Source of the DNA: Actinospineispora eucalypti
Lineage (GTDB): Bacteria; Actinomycetota; Actinomycetes; Mycobacteriales; Pseudonocardiaceae
Assembly: GCA_014208095.1 (NCBI GenBank)
Contig: JACHMT010000002.1
Span: forward strand, 1,647,679-1,711,678
DNA: 64,000 nucleotides
Reading direction: 5' to 3'
The position numbers were made by a program, and so were the translations under genes. The notes under the pieces were generated by a model that was given only the letters and a program-made list of their open reading frames with translations, ran no database searches and had not been told where the DNA came from. Below, piece after piece: positions 51,366 to 60,309 of this stretch (positions are counted from its first letter, which is position 1; each line of letters opens with the position of its first letter).

Positions 51366-53336
51366 ATGGGTATCGGTTATCTCGACACGGGTCACTTTCA
51401 TCTGACTGTCTCGTTCCGCCATTTGGCCGACGCCGGCCGAGTTGAAGAATGGCGTGCCTCGTTCCAGCAGGCCTCGCGGCTACTGTTCGATGCGACGAAC
51501 GGGTGTCACCAGTTCGGCGAGATCCGGGTCTGCAACGGCTCGGCCGGAGCGCACGACGCCGACGCCTGGTTGCGGGAGGAGGACGGCCGGTCCAACTCGC
51601 CGCTGCTCGGCCTGGGCCAGGCCGGCGCGCACATGGTTCTCTACGGTGACGAGCGGTTCAAGCCGTTCGTGATCCTGCGGCATTTCGCGCAGTACGCCTA
51701 CGGCGTCTGCGACGAGTTCGTGGGTCCCGGCGACGTGCCAGCCTGGTGCGTCGAGGACGCCACAAGCGACGCGTGCGTCATGGAGGCCGCCTGGACCGAT
51801 GGCGACCGGTTCGGCGCCGACGGCACCGGCGGTCCGCTCGTGCCTGGTCGGGTCAGGCGCTTCTGCACAAGAGAGAACCACGACCCCGACGGCGACACCC
51901 TGCAGCAGAGCGTTCACGGCATGTCCTGCTGGGAGACGATGGTCGCCGCCTTCCCCGAGCTCGCCGCGCCCGCCGCCGGGGCCACCTTCTCCGGCATCGA
52001 CTGGGTCACGCAGACCTCCGACCCGCGCCTGGTCATCGTGCTGGACCGCTCGGGGAGCATGGCCGATGACGGCAAGCTCAACGAGGCGAAGATCGGCGCG
52101 CATTTCATGATCGACGCCGCGAGGGCCGGCGAACAACTGGGCGTGGTGTCCTTCGCCGACCGCGCGAACCTCGATTCGCCCGTCGTTGCGATGGAGGACG
52201 CGGGGCACAAGACCCAGGCCCACGACGAGGTCAACGCGGTTTCGGCGGGCGGGAACACCGCGATCGGTGACGGGTTACGGGCGGCGCTCGACGCGCTGAG
52301 ATCCGCGGGTGCGAACGCGCCGACCAGAACGGCGGTCCTGGTCACCGACGGCATCCACAACACCGGGGAGGACCCGGAAACGGTCCTGCCCGACCTGATC
52401 GCGGCGCGGGTCCGGGTCTACACGATCGGCGTCGGGATCTCGGTGGGAACCGCGCTGTTGCAGCGCATCGCGGACGCGACCGGCGGCGAGTTCGCCCGCA
52501 TCGCCACCACCCAGCCCGGCAACAAGCAGGCCGAGGAGATCCGCCACGAGCTCGAACGCGTCTTCGGCCTGGTACGCAACAACGGCGGGATCGTCGCGGC
52601 CCAACCCCTGCCGTTCCTCGAGGGCACGCAGCGGGTCACCCGCACCGTGGAGGTCGAGTCCGGCAGCGAGGCCGTCACCTTCCTGGTCAGCTGGAACGCC
52701 CCCGGAGCCTCGCTCGAGCTCACCCTGCACGCACCGAACGGCGAGACCATCGCCGTCGGTGCGCTGCCTGACGGGGTGCACGAGATCCGGGGGGACTACC
52801 CGTACGCGGCGTTCGCGGTCGACAGCCCGGTCGAGGGGCCGTGGGAGATCGAGGTCACCGCCCTCGACGACGCGGCGGAACTCGACGCCCGGCTCCTGGT
52901 GTTCAGCGAGCACCCGCGCATCGACGGCGGCCTGACCGTGAAGCGCGGCACCTACCAACCCGGAGACGAAGTCCCGGTGTTCCTGCGGACGTACTACGAC
53001 CGCCCGGTCACCAACCTCCGGGTGCGCGGCGTCGCGCGTCTTCCCGACGGCGGCCGGGCCCCGTTGCGGTTCGTCGACGACGGCGACCCGTCGGGCGCCG
53101 ACGTGTTGGTCGCCGACGGCCGGTACAGCGCGCGTCTCGACGACACGCACAACGCCCCCGGAACCTACGTATTCGACGTCACGGTCGAAAGCACGGACAG
53201 CAGTGCCGTAGTCGCCGGAGGCGAGCCGGTATCCGAGGCCGAGCACTTCGAGGCCGGTCCGGTACCCGCATTCCGGCGACGACTGACCACCGCGGTGGTC
53301 GTTGGCGATGAACCCTTCGAAGGCGGACCGGACTGA
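51366..53336 (+). CDS. CLCA-like von Willebrand A protein
   Basis: Encodes 656 residues from ATG 51366 (GAGG upstream). The layout matches animal/bacterial CLCA proteins. Residues 1-210 are a CLCA-type N-terminal domain in which the zinc-protease H-E-x-x-H is replaced by RHFAQ (105-109), just before YGVCDEF. A Cys-rich part follows (CVEDATSDACVMEAAW, then RFCTRENHD...GMSCWETM). Residues 220-400 are a VWA domain with an intact MIDAS D227-R-S-G-S231. Residues 415-650 are two beta-sandwich-like domains. No signal peptide is seen. It precedes the 944-residue gene by 13 bp, so the two are one operon. Confidence 0.85.
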   Translation: MGIGYLDTGHFHLTVSFRHLADAGRVEEWRASFQQASRLLFDATNGCHQFGEIRVCNGSAGAHDADAWLREEDGRSNSPLLGLGQAGAHMVLYGDERFKPFVILRHFAQYAYGVCDEFVGPGDVPAWCVEDATSDACVMEAAWTDGDRFGADGTGGPLVPGRVRRFCTRENHDPDGDTLQQSVHGMSCWETMVAAFPELAAPAAGATFSGIDWVTQTSDPRLVIVLDRSGSMADDGKLNEAKIGAHFMIDAARAGEQLGVVSFADRANLDSPVVAMEDAGHKTQAHDEVNAVSAGGNTAIGDGLRAALDALRSAGANAPTRTAVLVTDGIHNTGEDPETVLPDLIAARVRVYTIGVGISVGTALLQRIADATGGEFARIATTQPGNKQAEEIRHELERVFGLVRNNGGIVAAQPLPFLEGTQRVTRTVEVESGSEAVTFLVSWNAPGASLELTLHAPNGETIAVGALPDGVHEIRGDYPYAAFAVDSPVEGPWEIEVTALDDAAELDARLLVFSEHPRIDGGLTVKRGTYQPGDEVPVFLRTYYDRPVTNLRVRGVARLPDGGRAPLRFVDDGDPSGADVLVADGRYSARLDDTHNAPGTYVFDVTVESTDSSAVVAGGEPVSEAEHFEAGPVPAFRRRLTTAVVVGDEPFEGGPD

Positions 53337-53349
53337 ACACGGGGGATGC

Positions 53350-56184
53350 ATGACCGACTGCACCGGCTTCAAAGGGAAACTGCCCTACGCCAGCGAGATC
53401 TTCGGCGTCTACCAGCCGCTGATCGGCTGGAAGTCCCGGCGCAAACTCGTCCGGGTCGGCAACGACATCGACGGCATCACCATCCCGATGGACGCCTACG
53501 TGCCGGACGTCGACGTGCGGTTCGACGGCAGCGCGGCCAGCTTGGGGCACGTCTCGCCGGCCCGGCACGCCGGTGAGCGACCGAGGTCGCAGAACGACAG
53601 TCTGTTCTTCGCCTCCGTCGGCGACAGCCTCAAGCGGCTGGCCCGGGCACCACGGAACGCGCAGGAGTGGCAGCGGGTTTTCACGAACGTCGGAGGAGCT
53701 GGCGAGGCGCCTTCGCTGGAGGACTCGTTTAAGTTCCGCCTGGAGAAAGACGTGTTCCCCCAGTGGCGCGATCTGACCCGCGCGAGGATGGAAGTCGCGG
53801 CCAGCGCGGTGCAGAAACTCCCCGGCGAAGACGATGCGCAGTACCAGAAGCGACAGGACGTAGCGCGGGAAGCCACCAAGGCCGCGGCCATCGCCGACCT
53901 CGAGCGCGAGTCGGTGATCGCGCAGATCCTGAACGACCTGTACACGGTGGGCGATCTGGCAACGCTCAACCGCCTGTTCTACCCACCCTCCTCGGCCGTA
54001 CCGACCGACGAAGCGGTCCGGACGCTGCTGACCAAGGCCCGGCAGGCGTACGACGACCCGTTCGTCCTGTTCCGCCCCACGAACGATCTGGCCGATGTGA
54101 GCCTCTCACCGATCGGAATCGTGCACCTGTTCCGCCAGTACTTCTTCGAACTGGACACCTTCCTCGGCACTCCGACCGGCCACATCTGGCTCAGCCCCGG
54201 TTCCTCGGTGGAACTGGTCGAGGTCAGCACGCGCAAGGTGACGGTGGAGCGGACGACCTCCACCCTCTACGAGGCCACGTCGGCGGTCGAACGCACCGCG
54301 ACCGACCAGGACGAGATCAGCGCCGCGGTCAAACAGGACAACCGGGACGACGCGAAGCTGGGGATCAGCTCGACGGTGCACCAGTCCTGGGGCAGCGGCA
54401 ACGCGACCGCGACGGCGAGCCTGAGCCTCGACCGCACCCAGCAGACCGCGCGCGAGGAGACGCACAAGCGAATGCGACAGCAGACGGAGAAGCTGTCCAC
54501 ACAGATCCGGCAGAACTTCCAGTCGACGTTCAAGACGGTCACCGAGACGACCGACGTGTCCAGCAAGCGCTACGTGCTGCAGAACTCCACCACCCAGCTC
54601 ATCAACTACGAACTGCGGCGCAAGATGCGCCAGGTGGGCGTGCAGGTACAGGACATCGGCACCTTCCTGTGCTGGGAGACCTTCGTCGACGAGCCCGGGC
54701 ACGCCCTCGGCCTGGCCGAACTCGTACACATCGCCAAGCCCGCTGACCTGCAGCCGCAGCCCAACCAGAACGAGATCCCCGTTCCACCGCGCATCGTCAA
54801 GTCGTTCCAGGTCAACGCCGTGTGGAACTTCGGCGACCGCCGACAACGAAACCACCTGGATCTCGGGTACATCCCCCTCGACACCGTGTCCCTACCCGTA
54901 CAACCCGAGTCCGGCTACCAACTGGAGAACCCAGGAGCCCGCGTCCCCCTCTCGATCAGCTCCCTGGCCGGGGAGGACTCCGAGGGCCAGCGATACGCAT
55001 TCGTCGGCCAACTCATCGGCACCAACCAGATCCAGGTGGGCGTCCTCGCGGGAGCCTCCGGCATCAGCTGGGACAAGCGGGTCGACTACGTCCTGGTCGG
55101 TGAGCTGGCCTTCGTCCCGACACCGGAGAAGATCGCCGAGATCAACACGGCCAACACCAAGATCCTCGCCGAGAAGGAGGCCGCGTCCCGAGCGCAGCAG
55201 CGCGCGGCCGAGGAGGCGTTCCAGAAGGCGGCCAAGGAACGCATCGAGCAGGCCGCCGACATCCGGCCCCGGCCCTTCGAGGAACTACGCGAAGAGGAAC
55301 GGACAGTCGTCTACCGCCAGCTGATCCGGACACTGATGTCCGACCACTTCTACAACCTGCCCGCAACCGCCGAGGCGGACGAGCTCAGACACGTGCTCTC
55401 CGAGCTCATCAACGCCATCTTCGACGTGGACAAGATGCTGTACTTCGTGGCTCCCGAGTGGTGGAAACCCCGCAAGCACTACAGCCAGTACGCCGGTTCG
55501 GATCAGCCGTTCGGCGCCTCTTCGGTCGTGGACTGGGCCAATCACGAGACCCGCCAGGACAACTACTACGTCACTCATGACTCGCAGCCCGCGAAACTGG
55601 GCAGCTCCCTCGGCTGGCTGCTGCAGCTCGACGGCGACAACCACCGCAACGCCTTCCTGAACGCCCCCTGGGTCAAGGCGGTCATCCCGGTGCGGCCGGG
55701 GCGGGAACGCGCGGCCGTCAACTGGCTGCAACAGATGAACGTCGAAGGCATCGACGGGCTGGACAAGTCCTACGCCGCCTCGGCGGCGGAACTGGACGAG
55801 ATCAGGCACGGCCTGCTGACCGCCGATCCGAACGACCCGGTGGGCGACGTCCCGACCCTCTCCGACGCGATCCGCTTCCTGTGCCTGGAGGTGGCGCGCA
55901 AGCACAACGAAGCGTTGCGGGTCCGGAAGTTCCCCAATGACGTCAGCATCCACGACGATGACAAGGTGTCGTCGACACCAGTGGAGAAGGTCTACGAACA
56001 CGGCTTCTACCCTCTCCAGGGCGGGTTCCGGGTCGATCCACGCAACCCCGACCCAGGCAACCCGGACCCCGACTTCCAGATCTTCGACCAGTGGATGGAA
56101 GTCCTGCCAACCGATCAGGTAGTGCCAGTCGAGGTGCGCTACGACCCGGTGACCGGGCGCCTGGTCACTGACCCACCGGCCTGA
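53350..56184 (+). CDS. 944-residue protein of unknown family
   Basis: Begins at ATG 53350, 13 bp after the CLCA-like gene, with GGGGG just upstream. No known domain is recognised. About residues 300-440 are Ser/Thr-rich with alternating polarity (ATSAVERTATDQDEISAAVK; KLGISSTVHQSWGSGNATAT, then ASLSLDRTQQT), followed by a helix-forming part (AREETHKRMRQQTEKLSTQI). Then comes TDVSSKRYVLQNSTTQLINY, with a conserved-looking RRKMRQVGVQVQDIGTFLCW. Residues about 605-660 are a likely coiled coil (AEKEAASRAQQRAAEEAFQK). There is no signal peptide. The pattern could suit an oligomeric, perhaps membrane-inserting protein, but that is inference. Confidence 0.8.
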   Translation: MTDCTGFKGKLPYASEIFGVYQPLIGWKSRRKLVRVGNDIDGITIPMDAYVPDVDVRFDGSAASLGHVSPARHAGERPRSQNDSLFFASVGDSLKRLARAPRNAQEWQRVFTNVGGAGEAPSLEDSFKFRLEKDVFPQWRDLTRARMEVAASAVQKLPGEDDAQYQKRQDVAREATKAAAIADLERESVIAQILNDLYTVGDLATLNRLFYPPSSAVPTDEAVRTLLTKARQAYDDPFVLFRPTNDLADVSLSPIGIVHLFRQYFFELDTFLGTPTGHIWLSPGSSVELVEVSTRKVTVERTTSTLYEATSAVERTATDQDEISAAVKQDNRDDAKLGISSTVHQSWGSGNATATASLSLDRTQQTAREETHKRMRQQTEKLSTQIRQNFQSTFKTVTETTDVSSKRYVLQNSTTQLINYELRRKMRQVGVQVQDIGTFLCWETFVDEPGHALGLAELVHIAKPADLQPQPNQNEIPVPPRIVKSFQVNAVWNFGDRRQRNHLDLGYIPLDTVSLPVQPESGYQLENPGARVPLSISSLAGEDSEGQRYAFVGQLIGTNQIQVGVLAGASGISWDKRVDYVLVGELAFVPTPEKIAEINTANTKILAEKEAASRAQQRAAEEAFQKAAKERIEQAADIRPRPFEELREEERTVVYRQLIRTLMSDHFYNLPATAEADELRHVLSELINAIFDVDKMLYFVAPEWWKPRKHYSQYAGSDQPFGASSVVDWANHETRQDNYYVTHDSQPAKLGSSLGWLLQLDGDNHRNAFLNAPWVKAVIPVRPGRERAAVNWLQQMNVEGIDGLDKSYAASAAELDEIRHGLLTADPNDPVGDVPTLSDAIRFLCLEVARKHNEALRVRKFPNDVSIHDDDKVSSTPVEKVYEHGFYPLQGGFRVDPRNPDPGNPDPDFQIFDQWMEVLPTDQVVPVEVRYDPVTGRLVTDPPA

Positions 56185-56219
56185 CCCGCGAGCTAGCGAG
56201 CGCACTCGACGCTAGCGTC

Positions 56220-56420
56220 GGCGCGGGAGGGGCTCGGGTGGCGGCCCTGGCGCGTTCCTGCAGATGTGGGGCGAGGCGATTGCCGCCGATCCCGTCCTGA
56301 TGCCGCTCTACGCGGAACATGACGCCAGCTTCCGTCGGCTCCTCGCCGACAAGGTCCGCGAAGGGATCCGCGACGGCTCGGTGCGAGCAGATGCCGACCC
56401 CACCCCCGGCGCGAGTCAAA
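56220..56420 (+). pseudogene. C-terminal remnant of a TetR regulator
   Basis: The frame reads FLQMWGEAIAADPVLMPLYAEHDASFRRLL, then ADKVREGIRDGSVRADADP. This is the ligand-domain pattern of TetR proteins (typically LWAEA..DPEL..L..E....FR..L...I..G...G.IR.DVDP). No DNA-binding part precedes it and the end is lost. Confidence 0.7.
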
Positions 56421-56460
56421 GCGATCATCGACGAAGCCGAGCGATCCACCCGGCGTGCTC

Positions 56461-57087
56461 TCAGACCGTGACCCGAACGGCCTTCGGCACGCGCGCCGGG
56501 CCGTGGTACTCGATGATCCGGTTGGTCGCGCCCTTGACACCGTGCCGGTGCAGCATCTCCAGGATCACGTCCTTGGCCGACACCCAGTCCGGCAGCTCCC
56601 CTGTCAGCTCCACACCCCAGACCTCCGGCATCCGCAAGAACAGCGGCTCATCAGCGATCGCCATGGCCACCTCGAGACCACCCATGCCGATCGCCGGCAT
56701 GCCCAGCGAACCGGCCGCACAGGTGTGCGAGTCCGACCCGACCATGGTCTTGCCCGGGATGCCGAAGCGCTGCATGTGCGTCGGGTGCGACACCCCGTTG
56801 CCCGGCTTGGAGAACCACAACCCGTACCGGCGGGCCGCCGAGCGCAGGAACGCGTGGTCCTCCGCGTTGCGCTCGTCGGCCTGCAGCAGGTTGTGGTCCA
56901 CGTACTGCACGCTGACCTCGGTGCGGGCCCGGTCCAGGCCCATCGCCTCCAGCTCCTGCATCACCAGGGTCCCGGTGGCGTCCTGGGTCAACGTCTGGTC
57001 GATGGCCAGGGCGATCTCCTCCCCCGGCGCCGCGTCGCCGTCGACCAGGTGACCGTCGATCAACTTCCGGGTCAGGTTCGCCGGCAT
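56461..57087 (-). pseudogene. N-terminal third of an aconitase-family gene
   Basis: From ATG 57087 the frame gives about 197 residues of aconitate hydratase: NLTRKLIDGHLVDGDAAPGE, LTQDATGTLVMQELEAMG, YVDHNLLQADERNAEDHAFL, then MVGSDSHTCAAGSLGMPAIGMGGLEVA with the first cluster cysteine. It then reads IIEYHGP and breaks into ARVPKAVRVTV and a stop. The other two cluster cysteines and the swivel domain are missing (about 650 residues expected), so it cannot be active. Confidence 0.85.
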
Positions 57088-57194
57088 CCCCACTGTCTAC
57101 CCGCTGCCGCCCGGGACATGCCGCCGGTGAGCATGAGCCGTTCGATTCCGGGTACCTGTGATCGGGAGCACCCACCGACCGAGAAGGAGGCCAG

Positions 57195-57392
57195 ATGAGC
57201 AACGCGGAACATCCCGTTCCACCGGGTCCCGGCCCGCTGCCGAAGCCACCCCCGGGCCCCGACCCGGACCCGTCGCCGCCCGGTCCGGTGCCGCCCATGC
57301 CCGAGCCGCCTGAACCGTTCCCGCCGAGGCCGGAGCCGCCCTCGCCGGACCGGCCGCCCCCGTTGCCGGGACCCAAACAGGCCCGGCCTTAA
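57195..57392 (+). CDS. 65-residue extremely proline-rich protein
   Basis: 33 of 65 residues are proline, arranged in PP/PxP units with Asp, Glu, Gly and Arg (e.g. PPEPFPPRPEPPSPDRPPP). ATG 57195 has a strong GAAGGAGG 6 nt upstream. The stop overlaps the next gene start (TAATG), so translation of the dehydrogenase is coupled to it. No signal peptide or hydrophobic segment is present. It may be an extended linker-like protein. Its frame also lies in GC-rich low-complexity DNA, but the Shine-Dalgarno and coupling argue that it is real. Confidence 0.65.
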   Translation: MSNAEHPVPPGPGPLPKPPPGPDPDPSPPGPVPPMPEPPEPFPPRPEPPSPDRPPPLPGPKQARP

Positions 57393-58360
57393 TGATCGGG
57401 CTGTGCGGCGGCGGCTTTCCCGACGTCCGCCGTGCCCTGCGGACGGCACTTCCGGGCATCGAGCAGGTCGAGATTCCCGTCGGTCGTCACGACGGCCACC
57501 GACCGCCCCCGGTCGAGGTGCTGGTCCCGCTGGGCGCGACCGTCGACGCCGAGCTGATGGACGCCACGGGGCCACGGCTGATACAGCAGTTCGGCGTCGG
57601 CCTGCAAGGGGTCGATCTGGAGGCGGCGCACGCACGGGGCATCCCCGTCGCCTTCGTGCCGGCGACCGGCACAGGCAACGCCGACGCCGTGGCCGAGATC
57701 GCCATGCTGCACCTGCTGGCGCTGCTGCGGCGCTACCGCGAGGCCCAGCACAGCGTGGCCGAACGCCGCCTCGGACAACCCATCGGCACCACCCTGGCCG
57801 GAAAGACGATCAGCGTGCTGGGCACCGGCGGCATCGGGATCGCCGTGATCGGCCGGCTGAAAGCGTTCGGCGTCCGGCCCCTGGCGATCGGTCGGCGCGC
57901 GTTCACCGACTACCCCGCGCTTGCCGACCTGCTCACCGAGGCCGACTACCACTCCACCACCGGACTGAGCGCCGCCCTGGCACGCTCCGGCGCGCTGATC
58001 GTGTGCTGCCCGCTCACCGAGCACACCCGAGGGCTGATCGGAGTCGACCAGCTTGCCGCGATGCCGCCCGGCGGCTACCTCGTCAACGTCGGGCGAGGTC
58101 CGGTGGTCGATTACCAGGCACTGCTCGCCGCATTGCGCTCCGGGCGGCTGGCCGGAGCCGGACTCGACGTCACCTGGCAGGAGCCGGCCGACCCCGACGA
58201 CGACCTCCTGCGCCACAACGTCAGCCTGACCCCACACATCGGCGGCGTCACCGTCGAGTCCTACGCCGCGATGGCCGAGACATTCGCCGAGAACGTCCGA
58301 GGGCTCCGCACCGGACAACCGCTCGCGCACCTGGTGAGCAGGCCAACAACACCGGAGTAG
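57392..58360 (+). CDS. D-2-hydroxyacid dehydrogenase family protein
   Basis: Encodes 322 residues. The NAD-binding motif is VLGTGGIGIAVIGRLKAFG (residues 144-162) and the catalytic set is Arg (VNVGRGPVVD), Glu (VTWQEPADP) and His (LTPHIGG). The N-terminal substrate domain has FGVGLQGVDLEAAHARGIPVAFVP. After the second strand it reads AIGRRAF, favouring NADP. It reduces or oxidises a 2-keto/2-hydroxy acid of unknown identity. It starts at ATG 57392, coupled to the proline-rich peptide. It is not close to the PtxD-like protein at 36-37 kb. Confidence 0.88.
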   Translation: MIGLCGGGFPDVRRALRTALPGIEQVEIPVGRHDGHRPPPVEVLVPLGATVDAELMDATGPRLIQQFGVGLQGVDLEAAHARGIPVAFVPATGTGNADAVAEIAMLHLLALLRRYREAQHSVAERRLGQPIGTTLAGKTISVLGTGGIGIAVIGRLKAFGVRPLAIGRRAFTDYPALADLLTEADYHSTTGLSAALARSGALIVCCPLTEHTRGLIGVDQLAAMPPGGYLVNVGRGPVVDYQALLAALRSGRLAGAGLDVTWQEPADPDDDLLRHNVSLTPHIGGVTVESYAAMAETFAENVRGLRTGQPLAHLVSRPTTPE

Positions 58361-58395
58361 CCGACCCCGGCGGGTCTGCCCGCAGCCCGCGCTAG

Positions 58396-58665
58396 CTAGC
58401 CGGTTGAGCCGCTCCGGTGGAGGAACGCCCTGGTTCGGGCGTGCTCGGCGACGGTGACGAGCCGGTCGGGTGTTCCTTCCTCAACGATGACACCCTCGTC
58501 GAACATGACCAGCCGATCAGCCGCCGAGCGCGCGAACCCCATCTCGTGCGCGACGACGATCATCGTCATCCCGTCCGCCACCAGTTCCTTCATGACCTCC
58601 ACGACCTCGCCGACCATCTCCGGGTCCAGAGCGCTGGTGTGCGCACCAAAGACCTCGACTAGCAC
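58396..58665 (-). pseudogene. C-terminal remnant of a GlnQ-type ABC ATPase
   Basis: Reads VFGAHTSALDPEMVGEVVEV, then MKELVADGMTMIVVAHEMGFARSAADRLVMFDEGVIVEEG. This is the part after Walker B of polar amino acid transporter ATPases (normally LLFDEPTSALDPE...). Walker A, the signature loop and Walker B are gone, and the first residues are already degenerate. Confidence 0.8.
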
Positions 58666-58863
58666 CACGCACCTATCGCGTGACCGACTGGATTCGGCAC
58701 TCCTCCTTGGGAGTTGTCCCGGATTCGAACCAGTTGCGGCCAGTTGAGCCCGTGACAGGCCTGGACATGTGAACTGCGCCACAAAACACATCATTTCCTG
58801 ACCCCATTACCCCCAGCCATGCCACCGCGACCTGTTGACCTGCGGGAACAGGTTATTCGCCAG

Positions 58864-60309
58864 TTAGGCGGAAGGGGTCGCGGGCGGTTGCGCCGGGTTC
58901 GGCCGGGTTGGGCGTGGTTGCTCGGGCGTGCCCGCTCCAGAACCGCTCCAGGACGGGCCTCCACCGGCCACCCGGGGACGCCGACGAGCCCCTGCGCGGA
59001 TCGCGCCGACGCGCGGCGACGCCAAGGCGGCCGCGGGCAGACGCGCCGGTCGCGGCGGCCGTGTCCCAGACGCGCCACGGTCAGGCACCGTGCCCGCGGG
59101 GGCGACGTCGGCATCCGCGGCGGCACCCGCAGAGGGAACCGCCGGCACGCCTGATACCAGGACGGCCGGCGCCGCAAGCGTCGGGCCGCTTGCCGTCGAC
59201 GCTGTCGGCCGAGCGCGCCTGGGACCCGCTGCCCCGGCCCGGCCGGTGCCAGTACCGGGCGTGCCCGGGTCGGCGAGGGCGTCGAGGCGTCGCGCCCACA
59301 CCGGCGCGTCCACCCGCACCGGGTCCCGCGCGAGCGCTTGGCACGCCTGTTCCCACCGCCACTGCAGGCACGCCAGCACCCGCGCCTCCAGTTCAGGGGC
59401 GACGTGGCTGTAGATGTCGTCGATCCGGTCCGGCAGGGCGTGGCCGAGGCGACGGGCCTGGGCCACCGGCGCGATCCCATCGGTGACCAGCCATGTCTTG
59501 TGGCTGTGCCGCAGCCCCTGGAACGTCAACCCCGGCACGACCGCCGGCAGCCGGATCCGCGCCCAGGCGCGCTGTTCGGTGCCGTCCGCCGCCGGCCGCA
59601 TAGCCCGGCGGGCGAAGTTCGACCGGCGCGGGAACCGCCCCTGGCGGCTCGCGAACACGTACGGATGGTCGTGGGTGGCCAGGTGCCGCGCCAACAGCGC
59701 GACCAGGAACGGCGGCAGCGTGACCGTGCGCGCCGACGCGGCGGTCTTCGGCGGGCCGAGGCTGAAGTGCCCGTCGATCTCGTGTAGCGCGCCGTCGACC
59801 GGGTCGATGACCAACTCCCCCACCCCGGCGGCGGGGTCAAGGTGCAGGTTCTCCCGCCGCAACCCCAGCAACTCGCCCCACCGCGCCCCGGTCCACGCCG
59901 CGCTCACCACCAGCAGTCCCGCCCAGCCCCCGGCCAGCGCGCACGCGTGCAACCCGGTCCGCAGCACCTGCTCCGGGTTCGCCCACACCATCTCCCGCCG
60001 CGCCGGGCGCCGGCGACGCCCCCGCCGGGGCGGCCACATCGGACTCGCCGCGATCAACCCCTCCCGCGCCGCGTCCGCCAACATCATCGACAACACCCGC
60101 ATCACCACCCGCACCGTCGAGTCCGCGTAACCCCGGCCGCGCAGCTCCACCGCCCACTGGCGCGCCGCGATCCCGGAGATCGCACCCAATGCCACCGTGC
60201 CCCAGCGGGGCACCAAGTGCGCCCGCGTCAAGGACCGGTACTGCGCGAACGTCGCCGGCGCCACATCCGCCGCGGCCAACCAATGCCGCGCCCATTCCTC
60301 CAACAACAT
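58864..60309 (-). CDS. tyrosine-type site-specific integrase
   Basis: Encodes 481 residues from ATG 60309; GTG 60399 and longer starts are possible. The SAM-like core-binding domain is LLEEWARHWLAAADVAPATFAQYRSLTRAHLVPRWG (2-37). The catalytic domain carries the box I Arg in SAAWTGARWGELLGL, box II QGLRHSHKTWLVTDGIAP, then RRLGHALPDRIDDIYSHV with the nucleophile Tyr. About 130 C-terminal residues are Ala/Pro/Arg-rich low complexity. It catalyses integration and excision of an element, possibly the AbiE-carrying segment to its right. A partial tRNA-like motif lies about 125 bp beyond its 3-prime end. Confidence 0.9.
   Translation of the reverse strand: MLLEEWARHWLAAADVAPATFAQYRSLTRAHLVPRWGTVALGAISGIAARQWAVELRGRGYADSTVRVVMRVLSMMLADAAREGLIAASPMWPPRRGRRRRPARREMVWANPEQVLRTGLHACALAGGWAGLLVVSAAWTGARWGELLGLRRENLHLDPAAGVGELVIDPVDGALHEIDGHFSLGPPKTAASARTVTLPPFLVALLARHLATHDHPYVFASRQGRFPRRSNFARRAMRPAADGTEQRAWARIRLPAVVPGLTFQGLRHSHKTWLVTDGIAPVAQARRLGHALPDRIDDIYSHVAPELEARVLACLQWRWEQACQALARDPVRVDAPVWARRLDALADPGTPGTGTGRAGAAGPRRARPTASTASGPTLAAPAVLVSGVPAVPSAGAAADADVAPAGTVPDRGASGTRPPRPARLPAAALASPRVGAIRAGARRRPRVAGGGPSWSGSGAGTPEQPRPTRPNPAQPPATPSA

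Noticed and set aside
58700..58790. A complete tRNA gene
   Set aside because: Only a T-loop-like motif is present; acceptor, D and anticodon arms cannot be formed.
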